Assembly (NCBI GenBank): GCA_019448385.1
Contig: JAGTXO010000009.1
Coordinates: 744,001-808,000, forward strand
Reading direction: 5' to 3'
DNA from: Diacronema lutheri
Lineage: Eukaryota > Haptophyta > Pavlovophyceae > Pavlovales > Pavlovaceae
DNA length: 64,000 nucleotides
Part shown: positions 51,355 through 59,347 of the stretch, piece by piece
How positions within the stretch are numbered: position 1 is the stretch's first letter
Layout of the letters: each line of letters starts with the position of its first letter
The notes under the pieces: generated by a model
Databases searched by the model: none
Told to the model about the DNA's origin: nothing
What the model saw: the letters and a program-made list of their open reading frames with translations, nothing else
Translations under genes and position numbers: made by a program

Positions 51355-53505
51355 ATGTCGGCGATTCGTGGCCGCGACGATACGACCGCGCTCGAGCGCG
51401 CGCGGGAGCAGCGCGCGGCGATGTGGAGCGACACGCGGGAGACGGTGCTCATGCAAATGCTCGCTCTTGAAGAAGCACTCTCCGTCTCGCGCCGCGGCGA
51501 GGCCGGCGCGCTCTCCTTTGCGCAGGCGGCCGACGTGCGTATAGCGTCGCTCGAGGCGAACGAGTCGGCGGCGCGCACCGAGCTGCGCAACGCGCGCGTG
51601 GAGATCGTGCGCCTCACCGAGGAAGCGAGCGAGCTGCGCGTGGCACTCGACGATTGTCATCGCCTGAACGCGCTCAACGCGGACGCTGCGCGCGCCTCCC
51701 CGCGCGGCGCGCGCGGGAGTCGCGCGCCGCCCGACTACACGTGGCATGCGGCGTCAGCGCAGCACGGCGCGATGCTCGCCATCTCGCGCGCAATCCACGA
51801 GGCGAATGCGGATCTGGACGTGCTTCACCGCGCGCTCGACGATGCCGCGCGTGTGCGCGCCTCCGCGCACGACGATCTCGTGCCGCTCGCGCATCGGCTG
51901 CTCGCCTCGCTCGCCGCCGCTGCGTCCGCGCACGCCGACGCGCACGCGCCGCCCGTGTCGGACGGAGGCGCGCGCGAGGGCCCGGCGCGGCGCGCGCACG
52001 AACGGCTGCGCGAGGCCGAGGCGCTTGCGCTGCGCCTCCACGCCGCCCTCGGCGCGCTTGGCGAGACCGATAGCGCGCGGAGCACGCCGCCAGCCAGAGC
52101 GGATGCGCTCGGCGGCGGCGGCCCCGTCGGCGCGGCGTTGCGCGCAGTTTCCGCCGCGCTCGAACGCGCAGCGTCGGAGGTGAGCGCGCGGCAGGCGGAG
52201 CTCCAGGCCGAGCTGCACGCCGCCGCCGAGACATCGCCGCTCGCAACGCCGGACCCCCGCGCGGCCGAGCCGGCCGCCGGCGCGGCTGGCGCGAGCAGCG
52301 GCGCGCGCGGCGCGCCGCCGAGCACGCGCCCCACCGCGCAGCGCGCGGCTGAGCTCGACTTCGGCGAGGACGAGCTTGGCCATCTCGCCACGAGGAGGCA
52401 CCACGCCGCGCGCATGGTCGCGGCGCACGCGCACGCCGACGCGGCTCGGCGCGAGGCGGAGGTGGAGCGTGCGCGCGCCCGCCAGAACGCAGACGACGCC
52501 GCGCGCGCGCGCGCGGACGCCGAGCAGCTGCGCCGCCGGCTCGACGCGGACGCGGACGCGGCGGCGCGCGCGCTGCGCGATGCGCGCGCCACGCGCGACG
52601 CGGCTGAGCGGCGCGTCGCGGCACTCGCTGAGGCAAACAGCGCGCTCGAGGCGGAGGCGGTGCGGCTGAGGTCGGCCGCGCGCGCGCGCGACGCCGCACT
52701 CGACGAGGCGCGCGCCGCGCGCAGCGAGGCGACGGACGCAGCCGCGACACTGCGCGCGCGCGCGGCGTTGGCGACGGGCGCGCTCGACGCCGCACTCGAC
52801 GCGCGCGTGGCGGCCGAGCGCTACCGCGAGGAGGCGGAGCGGTCGGCGGCGCGCGAGCGGCTGCGCGCAGCGAATCTGATCGCGCGTGCGGCTGAAGGCA
52901 GCGCGCGCGGCGATAGCCCGTCGGATGGCGCGCGCGCGCTCGTGTGCGCGCCCGAGGCGGCGCACGCCGCGCTGCTCGAGTGCGATGCTTCGGCGGACCC
53001 GGCGCTGCGCGTCGGCGGCGGGTACACGACGCTCGGTGCCTTTTTCGGCTCGCTCAGCCCGCGCGGCGCGGGGCAGCACGCGCGCCTCGACTCGGACGAG
53101 GGCCACCCGGACGAGCTCGAGCAGCGGCTGCGCGCGCTCTCGCCGCCCGGCGCGCGGCCGGCGGCCGGCGGCGCGGGCGCCATTGTGCGCGGCGGGCGCG
53201 GCTCAAAGCTGCGCGTCGTCACCGCGTTCGACGAGCCCGAAGCGCACGGCTCGCCCGCGCGCGCGATTGGCGCGTCGCTCGCGGCCGGGCGCGGCTCGTG
53301 GCGCGGGCGCGGCGGCGGTGGCAGGAGCACGCCGCGCCTGGCGAGCGCATCGAGCGCGCGCAAGCCTGCTGCCAGCGGGGCGCGCGGCGGCGCAGCGCGC
53401 GCGCCGTCGCCAGTATTCTCGGCCAGCGCTGCGAGCGTACGCTTCTCGCCGTCGCTGGCGCGCGCGTCCGAGCGTCCAGCGCCGAGGAGCCCGCGAATGG
53501 ATTGA
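51355..53505 (+). CDS. Long coiled-coil protein, function unknown
   Basis: Single exon, 716 residues, Ala/Arg/Glu-rich. Heptad-like helices run through most of the protein: ARTELRNARVEIVRLTEEAS near the start, then from about residue 340 REAEVERARARQNADDAARA, AEQLRRRLDADADAAARALR and AALAEANSALEAEAVRLRSA. The C-terminal 200 residues are Ser/Gly/Arg/Pro-rich and probably disordered (RGGRGSKLRVVTAFDEPEAH, TPRLASASSARKPA). No catalytic or binding domain was recognised; a cytoskeletal or centrosomal scaffold is a guess from composition alone. The ATG at 51355 is preceded in frame by TAA AAA TTC, so the start is well bounded unless that TAA is read through or spliced out. Confidence 0.7.
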   Translation: MSAIRGRDDTTALERAREQRAAMWSDTRETVLMQMLALEEALSVSRRGEAGALSFAQAADVRIASLEANESAARTELRNARVEIVRLTEEASELRVALDDCHRLNALNADAARASPRGARGSRAPPDYTWHAASAQHGAMLAISRAIHEANADLDVLHRALDDAARVRASAHDDLVPLAHRLLASLAAAASAHADAHAPPVSDGGAREGPARRAHERLREAEALALRLHAALGALGETDSARSTPPARADALGGGGPVGAALRAVSAALERAASEVSARQAELQAELHAAAETSPLATPDPRAAEPAAGAAGASSGARGAPPSTRPTAQRAAELDFGEDELGHLATRRHHAARMVAAHAHADAARREAEVERARARQNADDAARARADAEQLRRRLDADADAAARALRDARATRDAAERRVAALAEANSALEAEAVRLRSAARARDAALDEARAARSEATDAAATLRARAALATGALDAALDARVAAERYREEAERSAARERLRAANLIARAAEGSARGDSPSDGARALVCAPEAAHAALLECDASADPALRVGGGYTTLGAFFGSLSPRGAGQHARLDSDEGHPDELEQRLRALSPPGARPAAGGAGAIVRGGRGSKLRVVTAFDEPEAHGSPARAIGASLAAGRGSWRGRGGGGRSTPRLASASSARKPAASGARGGAARAPSPVFSASAASVRFSPSLARASERPAPRSPRMD

Positions 53506-53539
53506 GTGCACGGCCACGGGCACTGGCCGACGAGCGTGC

Positions 53540-54609
53540 GGAGGTGAGCCCAGCTGAAAGCAATAGCCACGCGCCGTCCACGCGTCGTCTGCCGGCTCTA
53601 GCGCGAGGAAGCGGAGAGGCTTGGCGTGGACGCGCACGGTCAACAGCAGAGGCAACTGCGGATGGGCGCCGGCGCGCTCGTACCACCACCGCGCCAGCCT
53701 GACGGCAGTGCAGCCTGCCGGCGCGGCGCCCGAGCTCGCGTCATCCGTTCCGCCGAGGCTCGCAAAGTAGTGCCACCAAAACGCGGGTGCTCGCCCTGAT
53801 GCAAGAGGACCTCTGCGCCGCGCGTGCCCGGCAAAGGCTCGTACCCTGCGCCCGCGCCGGCGGCCGCGGCAAAGCGCAGCGCCTACGTTGGCGGAGAGAC
53901 GATCGCGCGCTTCCGGCCTGCGAGCAGCAAATGCAAACTATGGGGGTCGAACGCGTCTCATTGGAGGTGCGTGATCGATCCTTGTGACGAGATGCAGCAG
54001 CCCAGATGCAGCAGCCCGTCTTGTCGCGCGACGGCTCACGCGAGCGGACGTGCGAGAACTTGCCGTCGAGCGTGGCGAGTGCGCCGGCGCACGCGGGTCC
54101 GCCAGCGGCCAGCCGCTCGGCACGCGCGTCGACGCCCGACACGCCCCAGCACGCGCTGCCGGCCGGCAGCCGCTCGAGCTCGGCGAGCGTGTGGCCTGGG
54201 CCAAAGCTTGCGTGCAGCGCGCCGCGCGCGTAGCGCCAGAGGCGAACGTAGGCGCGGTCGGGCGGGCCGCCGCGCCGCGTGCGCGGTTGGAAGCGTACCG
54301 GCAGCTCGACGCCGTCGAGCGCGGCGCGCAGCTCGGCCTCCCATGCCGCGGAACCGCGGTGTCCGCGAACTTAAAGATGGCCGGCTCAACGGCGTGAACG
54401 TGCGCGAGCAGCTCATCGAGCGTGTGGGCGCGTCGGATCGGGGGTACACGGGCCGTGCCGCGACGACGGCCATAGATGAAACGTGTACCGCAGTGGGCAG
54501 GAGCGGCTCGAAGGCGCGCGCGCGACTCGAGGGACAAGGGACTGATGGCGCGTGGTGCCGTCACTCTATTCGCGGCGTGCCCCTTCGTGCAGGCGCCCGT
54601 CCTCTCCAT
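53540..54609 (-). pseudogene. JmjC/cupin-8-like gene with frame lesions, probably decayed
   Basis: Minus-strand segments read in order as a JmjC-type cupin: RAHTLDELLAHVHAVEPAIF, WEAELRAALDGVELPVRFQP, ATLDGKFSHVRS, FDPHSLHLLLAGRKRAIVSP, GAEVLLHQGEHPRF and WWHYFASLGGTDDASS. They do not form one intact frame. A one-base shift is needed near 54341-54354. TAG at 53883-53885 interrupts an otherwise continuous frame after IVSPPT. A one-base shift lies in the AAAA at 53778-53781 (GEHPRF | WWHYF). An intron at about 53957-54039 (GTGAGC..GAG) would join SHVRSH to AFDPH. The 3' end runs into the coiled-coil gene without a clear stop. Sequencing error in homopolymers could explain some lesions. Confidence 0.45.
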
Positions 54610-54845
54610 CCTGGTCCCCTCCGTCGGCCTTGACCTGCTCGAGCTTCAAGACGTTTTGCTCATGCCCGAGCGCTTCGCCGCGATCGTGACCGCGTGAACG
54701 CCGCGGCAGCGGCGTGCCTTTGAGCGACGCTGCTACCTGGACGCGGTATTCACCCGCTGCTCTACGGCGCGTTGCTCCACCGCCGCGGCACAAAGCTCGC
54801 GCATCCAAGGCCCTGCCATTCCGCATTATTTTGTTTGTGCGCACA
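54610..54845. promoter_or_regulatory. Upstream region of the IMPACT homologue
   Basis: 236 bp ending with an AT-containing patch (ccgcattattttgtttgtgc, 54821-54840) immediately before the ATG, consistent with a core promoter. A short plus-strand frame ending at 54697 lacks recognisable homology. Confidence 0.4.
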
Positions 54846-55811
54846 ATGGAGGATGACGGCGCTCGACGACGGGAGGAGGCCGAGGCCCTCGCGTCGATCT
54901 ATCCGGCTGACGAGTTTTGGTGCTCGGACGACGGCCTGGTGTGGACGGCGGTCATCTGCCGTGAGCCGCGCGCCGAACTCCACCTGCACCTGCCGCTCAC
55001 GTACCCGTCGAGCGAGCCGCCGGCCGTCGTGATCGACGCGCCGTCGCTCCGGCCTACGAGTGTTTCGCGCCTCGCGGAGGAGCTCGCCGTGCTGCAAAGC
55101 CAAAGCGTCAGCCTCGAAATCGGCTTTGCATGGATCCAGCACGCCGCTCAATTCGTGGCGGCCGAGCTCGAGGCATCCGAGCTCGAAGCGTCTATAAAAG
55201 CCGCAGCCGATGCGGCCTCTCCCCTTCCCTCGAGCGGCACACTCAGCTCGCAGCTCACCGCGGAGGCGACGTACGCGCCGCCAGCGGCGTGCGCCGGCTG
55301 CGCGGCGCTCGCCGAGCTGCCGCCCGTCATCTTCAGCGGCGAGCCGCTCACCGACCGCAAGTCAACGTTCCAGGCGCACGTGGCGCGGTGCGCGTCGACC
55401 GCCGACGTGCGCGCCGCGCTGCGCCACCTGCTCGCCGACCGTAAGATTGCGCGCGCAACACACAACCAGTTCGCGTGGCGCTTGTGGGACGCCACGCGCG
55501 GCGCGCAGCTGCACGACAACGACGACGACGGCGAGTCGGGCGCAGGCTCGAAGCTCGCCGAGCTCCTGGAGCTGATGGGCGCGAACGGCGTCCTCGTCGT
55601 CGTGTCGCGCTGGTACGGCGGGATCCTGCTCGGAGCGGATCGGTTCAAGCACATTGTCGCGACCGCGCGCGATGCGATCGAGCGCGCAGGGCTGATGGAG
55701 CAGCCGGCCGGGGCGCACAACGCGCGCCCGGCGGCTGCCGGCGGCGCGGACGGCGCGCGCTCTCCGACGCGCAGCGCAGGCTCGGCGAAGCGGCGAGCGA
55801 GGCATCGGTGA
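54846..55811 (+). CDS. IMPACT: IMPACT/YIH1 homologue (RWD domain plus UPF0029 domain)
   Basis: IMPACT/Yih1 binds GCN1 through its RWD domain and inhibits GCN2, adjusting translation under amino-acid starvation. Single exon, 321 residues. The RWD domain (about 1-110) shows EEAEALASIYPADEFW and HLHLPLTYPSSEPPAVVID. The UPF0029/IMPACT domain (about 155-290) shows FSGEPLTDRKSTFQAHVARC, ATHNQFAWRLWDA, DNDDDGESGAGSKLAELLEL and VVVSRWYGGILLGADRFKHI, the family signature. The C terminus is basic (GSAKRRARHR). The ATG at 54846 begins directly with MEDDGARRREEAEAL, as expected for the RWD start. Confidence 0.94.
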   Translation: MEDDGARRREEAEALASIYPADEFWCSDDGLVWTAVICREPRAELHLHLPLTYPSSEPPAVVIDAPSLRPTSVSRLAEELAVLQSQSVSLEIGFAWIQHAAQFVAAELEASELEASIKAAADAASPLPSSGTLSSQLTAEATYAPPAACAGCAALAELPPVIFSGEPLTDRKSTFQAHVARCASTADVRAALRHLLADRKIARATHNQFAWRLWDATRGAQLHDNDDDGESGAGSKLAELLELMGANGVLVVVSRWYGGILLGADRFKHIVATARDAIERAGLMEQPAGAHNARPAAAGGADGARSPTRSAGSAKRRARHR

Positions 55812-55866
55812 GCTTTTGCTCGTCCATTCCCACAGTACATTCATTGCTATGCCCGCGCTCCCGGCT

Positions 55867-56048
55867 TCCACGACCATGATGCTCAAACGTCAAGAGAACG
55901 ACTGGCCTCCACGACCATGACGTTCAAGCGTCACAAGGACGACTGGCCTCCACGACCATGACGTTCAAGCGTCACAAGGACGACTGGCCTCCACGACCAT
56001 GACGTTCAAGCGTCAAAAGAACGACTGGCCTCCACGACCATGATGTTC
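55867..56048. repeat. 41-bp tandem repeat spanning the 3' end of the metallopeptidase gene
   Basis: Four full units (starting 55867, 55908, 55949, 55990) and a fifth partial unit (56031) of a 41-bp sequence beginning tccacgaccatga. The partial unit and unit four encode, on the minus strand, the last residues of the metallopeptidase (NIMVVEASRSFDA-stop). Units one to three are downstream copies in its 3' UTR, each repeating the stop-containing end. 41 is not a multiple of three. Confidence 0.95.
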
Positions 56049-59000
56049 GCAAGCTGCGCCTCGACCTCCGCCTCGGGCCGCGTGCGCCACGGCATCGCCC
56101 ACGAGCCCGACGACGCGCCCGACACCGTCGCGACGACGGGTGGCGCAGCAGCCAGCGGCGGGTGCGCGCGCACAGCGGCCGTCGGCAAAGCGCCGGCGGT
56201 GCGCGTTAGCTCTCGGCGCGACGTGCCCGAAATTGAAAAGCGCCGCTCGAGCGCGAGCGCCGACCTGCCGGGCGCGTCGCCGTCCGCCATGCCCGCCCCG
56301 ACGCCCAACGAGCGCACGTTGGCCGTGCTGATCGCTGGCGCCGACCGTTGGCGCGCAGGCAGCGGCGCGGCCATCGCATACGACGGCGCGAGCCGTTGGT
56401 GCACGAGCCACAGGCTCGACACGCGCGCGCGACGGTCGGGCAGTGGCTGCGCCGCTCCGCCGGTCGCCGGCTCGTCGCCCGGTTTTGGCGGGCGCGCCCT
56501 TCGCCTCGCGAGCAGCGCTGCGAGCGCGCCGAGCACGCAGCACGCGCCGGCGCCCGCCGAGATGATCCCGATGAGTAGCCGCTCGTGCAGATCGACGACG
56601 GTGCGCGACGTAACGTTTTCGTAACGGTCGATCACGGTGATGGACGTGACGCTCGGTGACGCCTCGACGGTCGCGCCCGTCTCCTCTCGGACGGCGCGCG
56701 CGATCCACTCGCGCGTGCTCGCGCCCGACAGCTTCTCCGCGACCGAGGCCGCGTCCGTGTACGCGGCCGTCTGGAAGACCGTGAAACCAAAGCGAACAGA
56801 CGCCGCGCGCAACGTGTCGAGGCGTACGTCGTCCACGGCGACGTTCACGCCGCGCGCGATGCCGCGGCGCAGCCGCAGCTGTCTCGAGGTGTCGACCCAG
56901 TCATCCACCGAGCCGCTCAATGTAATCTCCGCACGCACCTCAATGCGGCTCCCCACCCTTGTCGTGGTCGCCGCGCTCGCACCGATTGTGGGCGTGGCGG
57001 ATTGCATCGTCGCGGTGGGCGTGGGCGATGGGCTCGGCGAGGGCGGCGGTGGGCTCGGCGGCGGGCTGGGTGGCTGGCGCGGCGGCGGCGGGCTCGGCGG
57101 TGGGCGCGGCGGCGGCGGGCTCGGCGGCGGGCTCGGCGGCGGCTTTGGCGGGCTTGGCGGCGGGCTCGGCGGCGGCGGGCTTGGCGGCGGGTCTGGCGGC
57201 GCGGGCGGCGGGCTCGGCGGGCTCGGCGGGCTGGGTGGCGCGACCGCACGCACCGACCGCTGCACGTCGGCTGCGCCTGCTATCGGCTCGAGGCACGGCG
57301 CGAAGCCGGGCCCACCGACGAGGAGCTTGGTCGTAAGGTGTGCGCAAATCTGCGCGCCGGAGAGGCCGTCGAACGCCGAGTTTTGAAGGTTGATGACGCT
57401 GCTCATGATGCCGGCGGGCGTGTGGTAGGCGCCGAGATTGTGTCCCAGCTGCGCAAGGGAGGACGCACGGGGCGAAGCGCGGCGGGCCGGGCGTGCGCGC
57501 CGGCGTGGGCCACAGGCGCGCCGCGGTGCATCGGCCGAGCGTGCGCCACGCTCGCACGCCCGTCCGCTCTGCACGGCGGCAACGACGGGCGTGCGCAGCC
57601 GCGAGCGCGCCGCGCGTCTGCCCGCACGCATCGGAACGCGCGCGCGCGCACCTCGTGCGCCATCACCATCCACGTGAGCGCACCGATGTGCTGCGTCCAG
57701 CCCGTGTTGTACCCGCCCTGCGCCTGTGCAAGGCAGTCCGCCTCGACGTACGCGTAACCGACCGTGAAGGAAGGCACGTCGCAGCCAGTCACCATGTGCC
57801 AGAGCGGCCGGAGCTCCGCGTGCTCGGCCGACCACAAGCGCAGACCATCGAGGAGGTCGTCCTCGTCGAGCAGGGAGCCGGCGGCACCTTCGCACGACGC
57901 CGCCGTGCCCGCCCTCGCCGGGTAGCTGGGCGGGAGGCCTGCGAGCTGGGTCGCGCCGTTCTTTTCAAAGATGATCACGCGGTCGACGACGATTTCAACG
58001 TTGAGCTGCAAAGAGGCGGGGCGCGCGGCGAGGAGGCGCGAAGCGCGCGGCCGGCGTGTGGGCGAGGTGGGTAAGTCAACGGAGGCGGGGCGCACGGCGG
58101 CGAGGCGCGAAGCGCGCGGCCGGCGCGTGGGCGAGGTGGGGGTGGGCGCAACGCGTGCGCCCAACGGGCGCTTAGCGGCGCAACGCGCGCGCCGAGCGCA
58201 TGCGCGCCAAATTTGGCGCGCGCGCCCAGCGCCGCGCGCCAGTCGCCCCACGCCGCGCGCCGCGCGCTCCAGGCGGATGCATGCAGCTACCTGCTCGCGG
58301 TAGATTGCATTGCTAAGGGTAAGCATGTCTGCCAGGAAGGCGAGGGCGCCGTCGGCGCCGGTGCCGAGCTGCGCGACGAAGAGCTGATCGAGGACGACGC
58401 CGATCACCAGCCGATGCCGAGTTTGCGGGCAGCTCGCGAAGAGCTCTCGCAACCGCCGCCGATCGCCGCCACCGTCCGACCCGCTGGGCCCGCCCTCGGC
58501 GTGCTCGACGCCGGCAGCACCGTCCGTGCCGTCCGCGTCCGCGCTCGGAGCGTGGCGAGCGTGGGGTACCGTGGCATGCTGGTGCACACGCCCTGCGTGG
58601 TTCGCTCGCCCGCCGCCCGCTGCGCCGCGCGCGCTCGGCGCGCGCAGGAGCCGCTCGCCCTCGCCGATGTCGAGCTGCGCGTCGTGCGCATAGTAGGCGA
58701 ATGGCTTGCCCGCGTGCGGCTGCGGCACGCCCGGCGGCAGGTCGATGTGCGCGGTAGCTGCCGGCTCAATGATGAGGAAGTGTGCGCCATCGCGCACGAG
58801 CGCACGCACGCCGCCATCCGCGTGCACCGTGCCGCTCGCGACGAGGTGGCCGCGCGCGTCATGCGCAAAGTAGGTGTGCAGGCGCGGCGGTGCGCGCGGC
58901 GGCTCGCGCTGGCGGCCGCGCACGACTGATACGGAGGCTCCGGTGGCGAACGGCTCCGCGCGCGTCAGGTTCAGCGTGTGCTGCCGCCCCCTCGCGCCAA

Positions 59001-59181
59001 AGGAGAGCGCCAGCTGCACCGCCACGTCGACGGTCGCGCCCGCGAGCGTCGTTGTGCGTTCGGCTCCGCCGTGCGTGACGACGCGCAGGTCTGTGACGGC
59101 GTGCCACTCTCGCAGTTTGAGCACGGGCTGCGCGCCGCGCGCCACGCCAGCCACCGCCGCGGCAGCGAGCAGCCAGCGCAT
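56006..59181 (-). CDS. ADAM/reprolysin-like zinc metallopeptidase, type I membrane protein
   Basis: Exons 59181-58291, 58005-57652 and 57448-56006 join in phase to 895 residues. Signal peptide MRWLLAAAAVAGVARGA; a propeptide-like region follows to about 230. The catalytic domain begins near RHRLVIGVVLDQLFV and includes YVEADCLAQAQGGYNTGW, WMVMAHELGHNLGAYH (HExxHxxxxxH zinc site, split by intron 2 after HE) and the Met-turn GIMSS. A long (Ser-Pro-Pro)n linker follows, as in algal cell-surface glycoproteins. Then comes a roughly 100-residue folded segment (ITLSGSVDDWVDTSRQLRLR), a membrane span (LLIGIISAGAGACCVLGALA, near 700) and a basic cytoplasmic tail. Likely a cell-surface sheddase or matrix protease. 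Introns are GTAGCT (285 bp, with an internal duplication of about 57 bp) and GTGCGC (203 bp). Confidence 0.88.
58014..58140. repeat. Imperfect direct duplication in metallopeptidase intron 1
   Basis: Two copies of a roughly 57-bp segment beginning gaggcggggcgc (58014 and 58082, offset 68) and ending gtgggcgaggtggg, differing at a few positions, inside intron 58006-58290. Confidence 0.8.
58202..58221. repeat. Perfect 20-bp palindrome in metallopeptidase intron 1
   Basis: gcgcgccaaatttggcgcgc reads identically on both strands and contains two inverted E2F-type half sites (GCGCCAAA is the reverse of TTTGGCGC). It lies about 70 bp from the intron's 5' end on the sense strand. Confidence 0.85.
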
Positions 59182-59347
59182 CTACGAGCGCATGAGCCCG
59201 CCGAGTTGGTTGGGGCTGTCAAGGGAAATGTTTCTGAGACCATTCTCACAAATTTCCCGCTGTGCTCGCAACGGTGTCATGAATACTTTAAGCCAACTGT
59301 CTTCGTTGGCCGGGCAACCGTTTGAACCGGCAAGACGAGGCTCATGA
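59182..59347. promoter_or_regulatory. Spacer between myotubularin stop and metallopeptidase start
   Basis: 166 bp that must hold the metallopeptidase promoter. It is unusually AT-rich for the window (cattctcacaaatttcccgc, 59241-59260) and includes TTTCCCGC (59253-59260), an E2F-type 8-mer. Confidence 0.45.

Noticed and set aside
51354-51357. Minus-strand ATG (MNFYAVVSQNRFASSS...) overlapping the coiled-coil ATG as a divergent gene
   Set aside because: The peptide becomes Arg-rich with poor codon character after 40 residues, has no homology, and would leave no promoter space.
54476-54697. Short plus-strand frame ending PFVQAPVLSILVPSVGLDLL..TA
   Set aside because: Good third-position GC but only about 70 residues, no homology, and it overlaps the start of the minus-strand JmjC-like segments.
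22674-59260. E2F-type TTTSSCGC sites as proof of a cell-cycle regulon
   Set aside because: Sites occur at 22674, 42045 and 59253 in promoters, but the same 8-mers also appear in coding DNA and in one variant of the 13-bp minisatellite, so enrichment cannot be claimed from this window.
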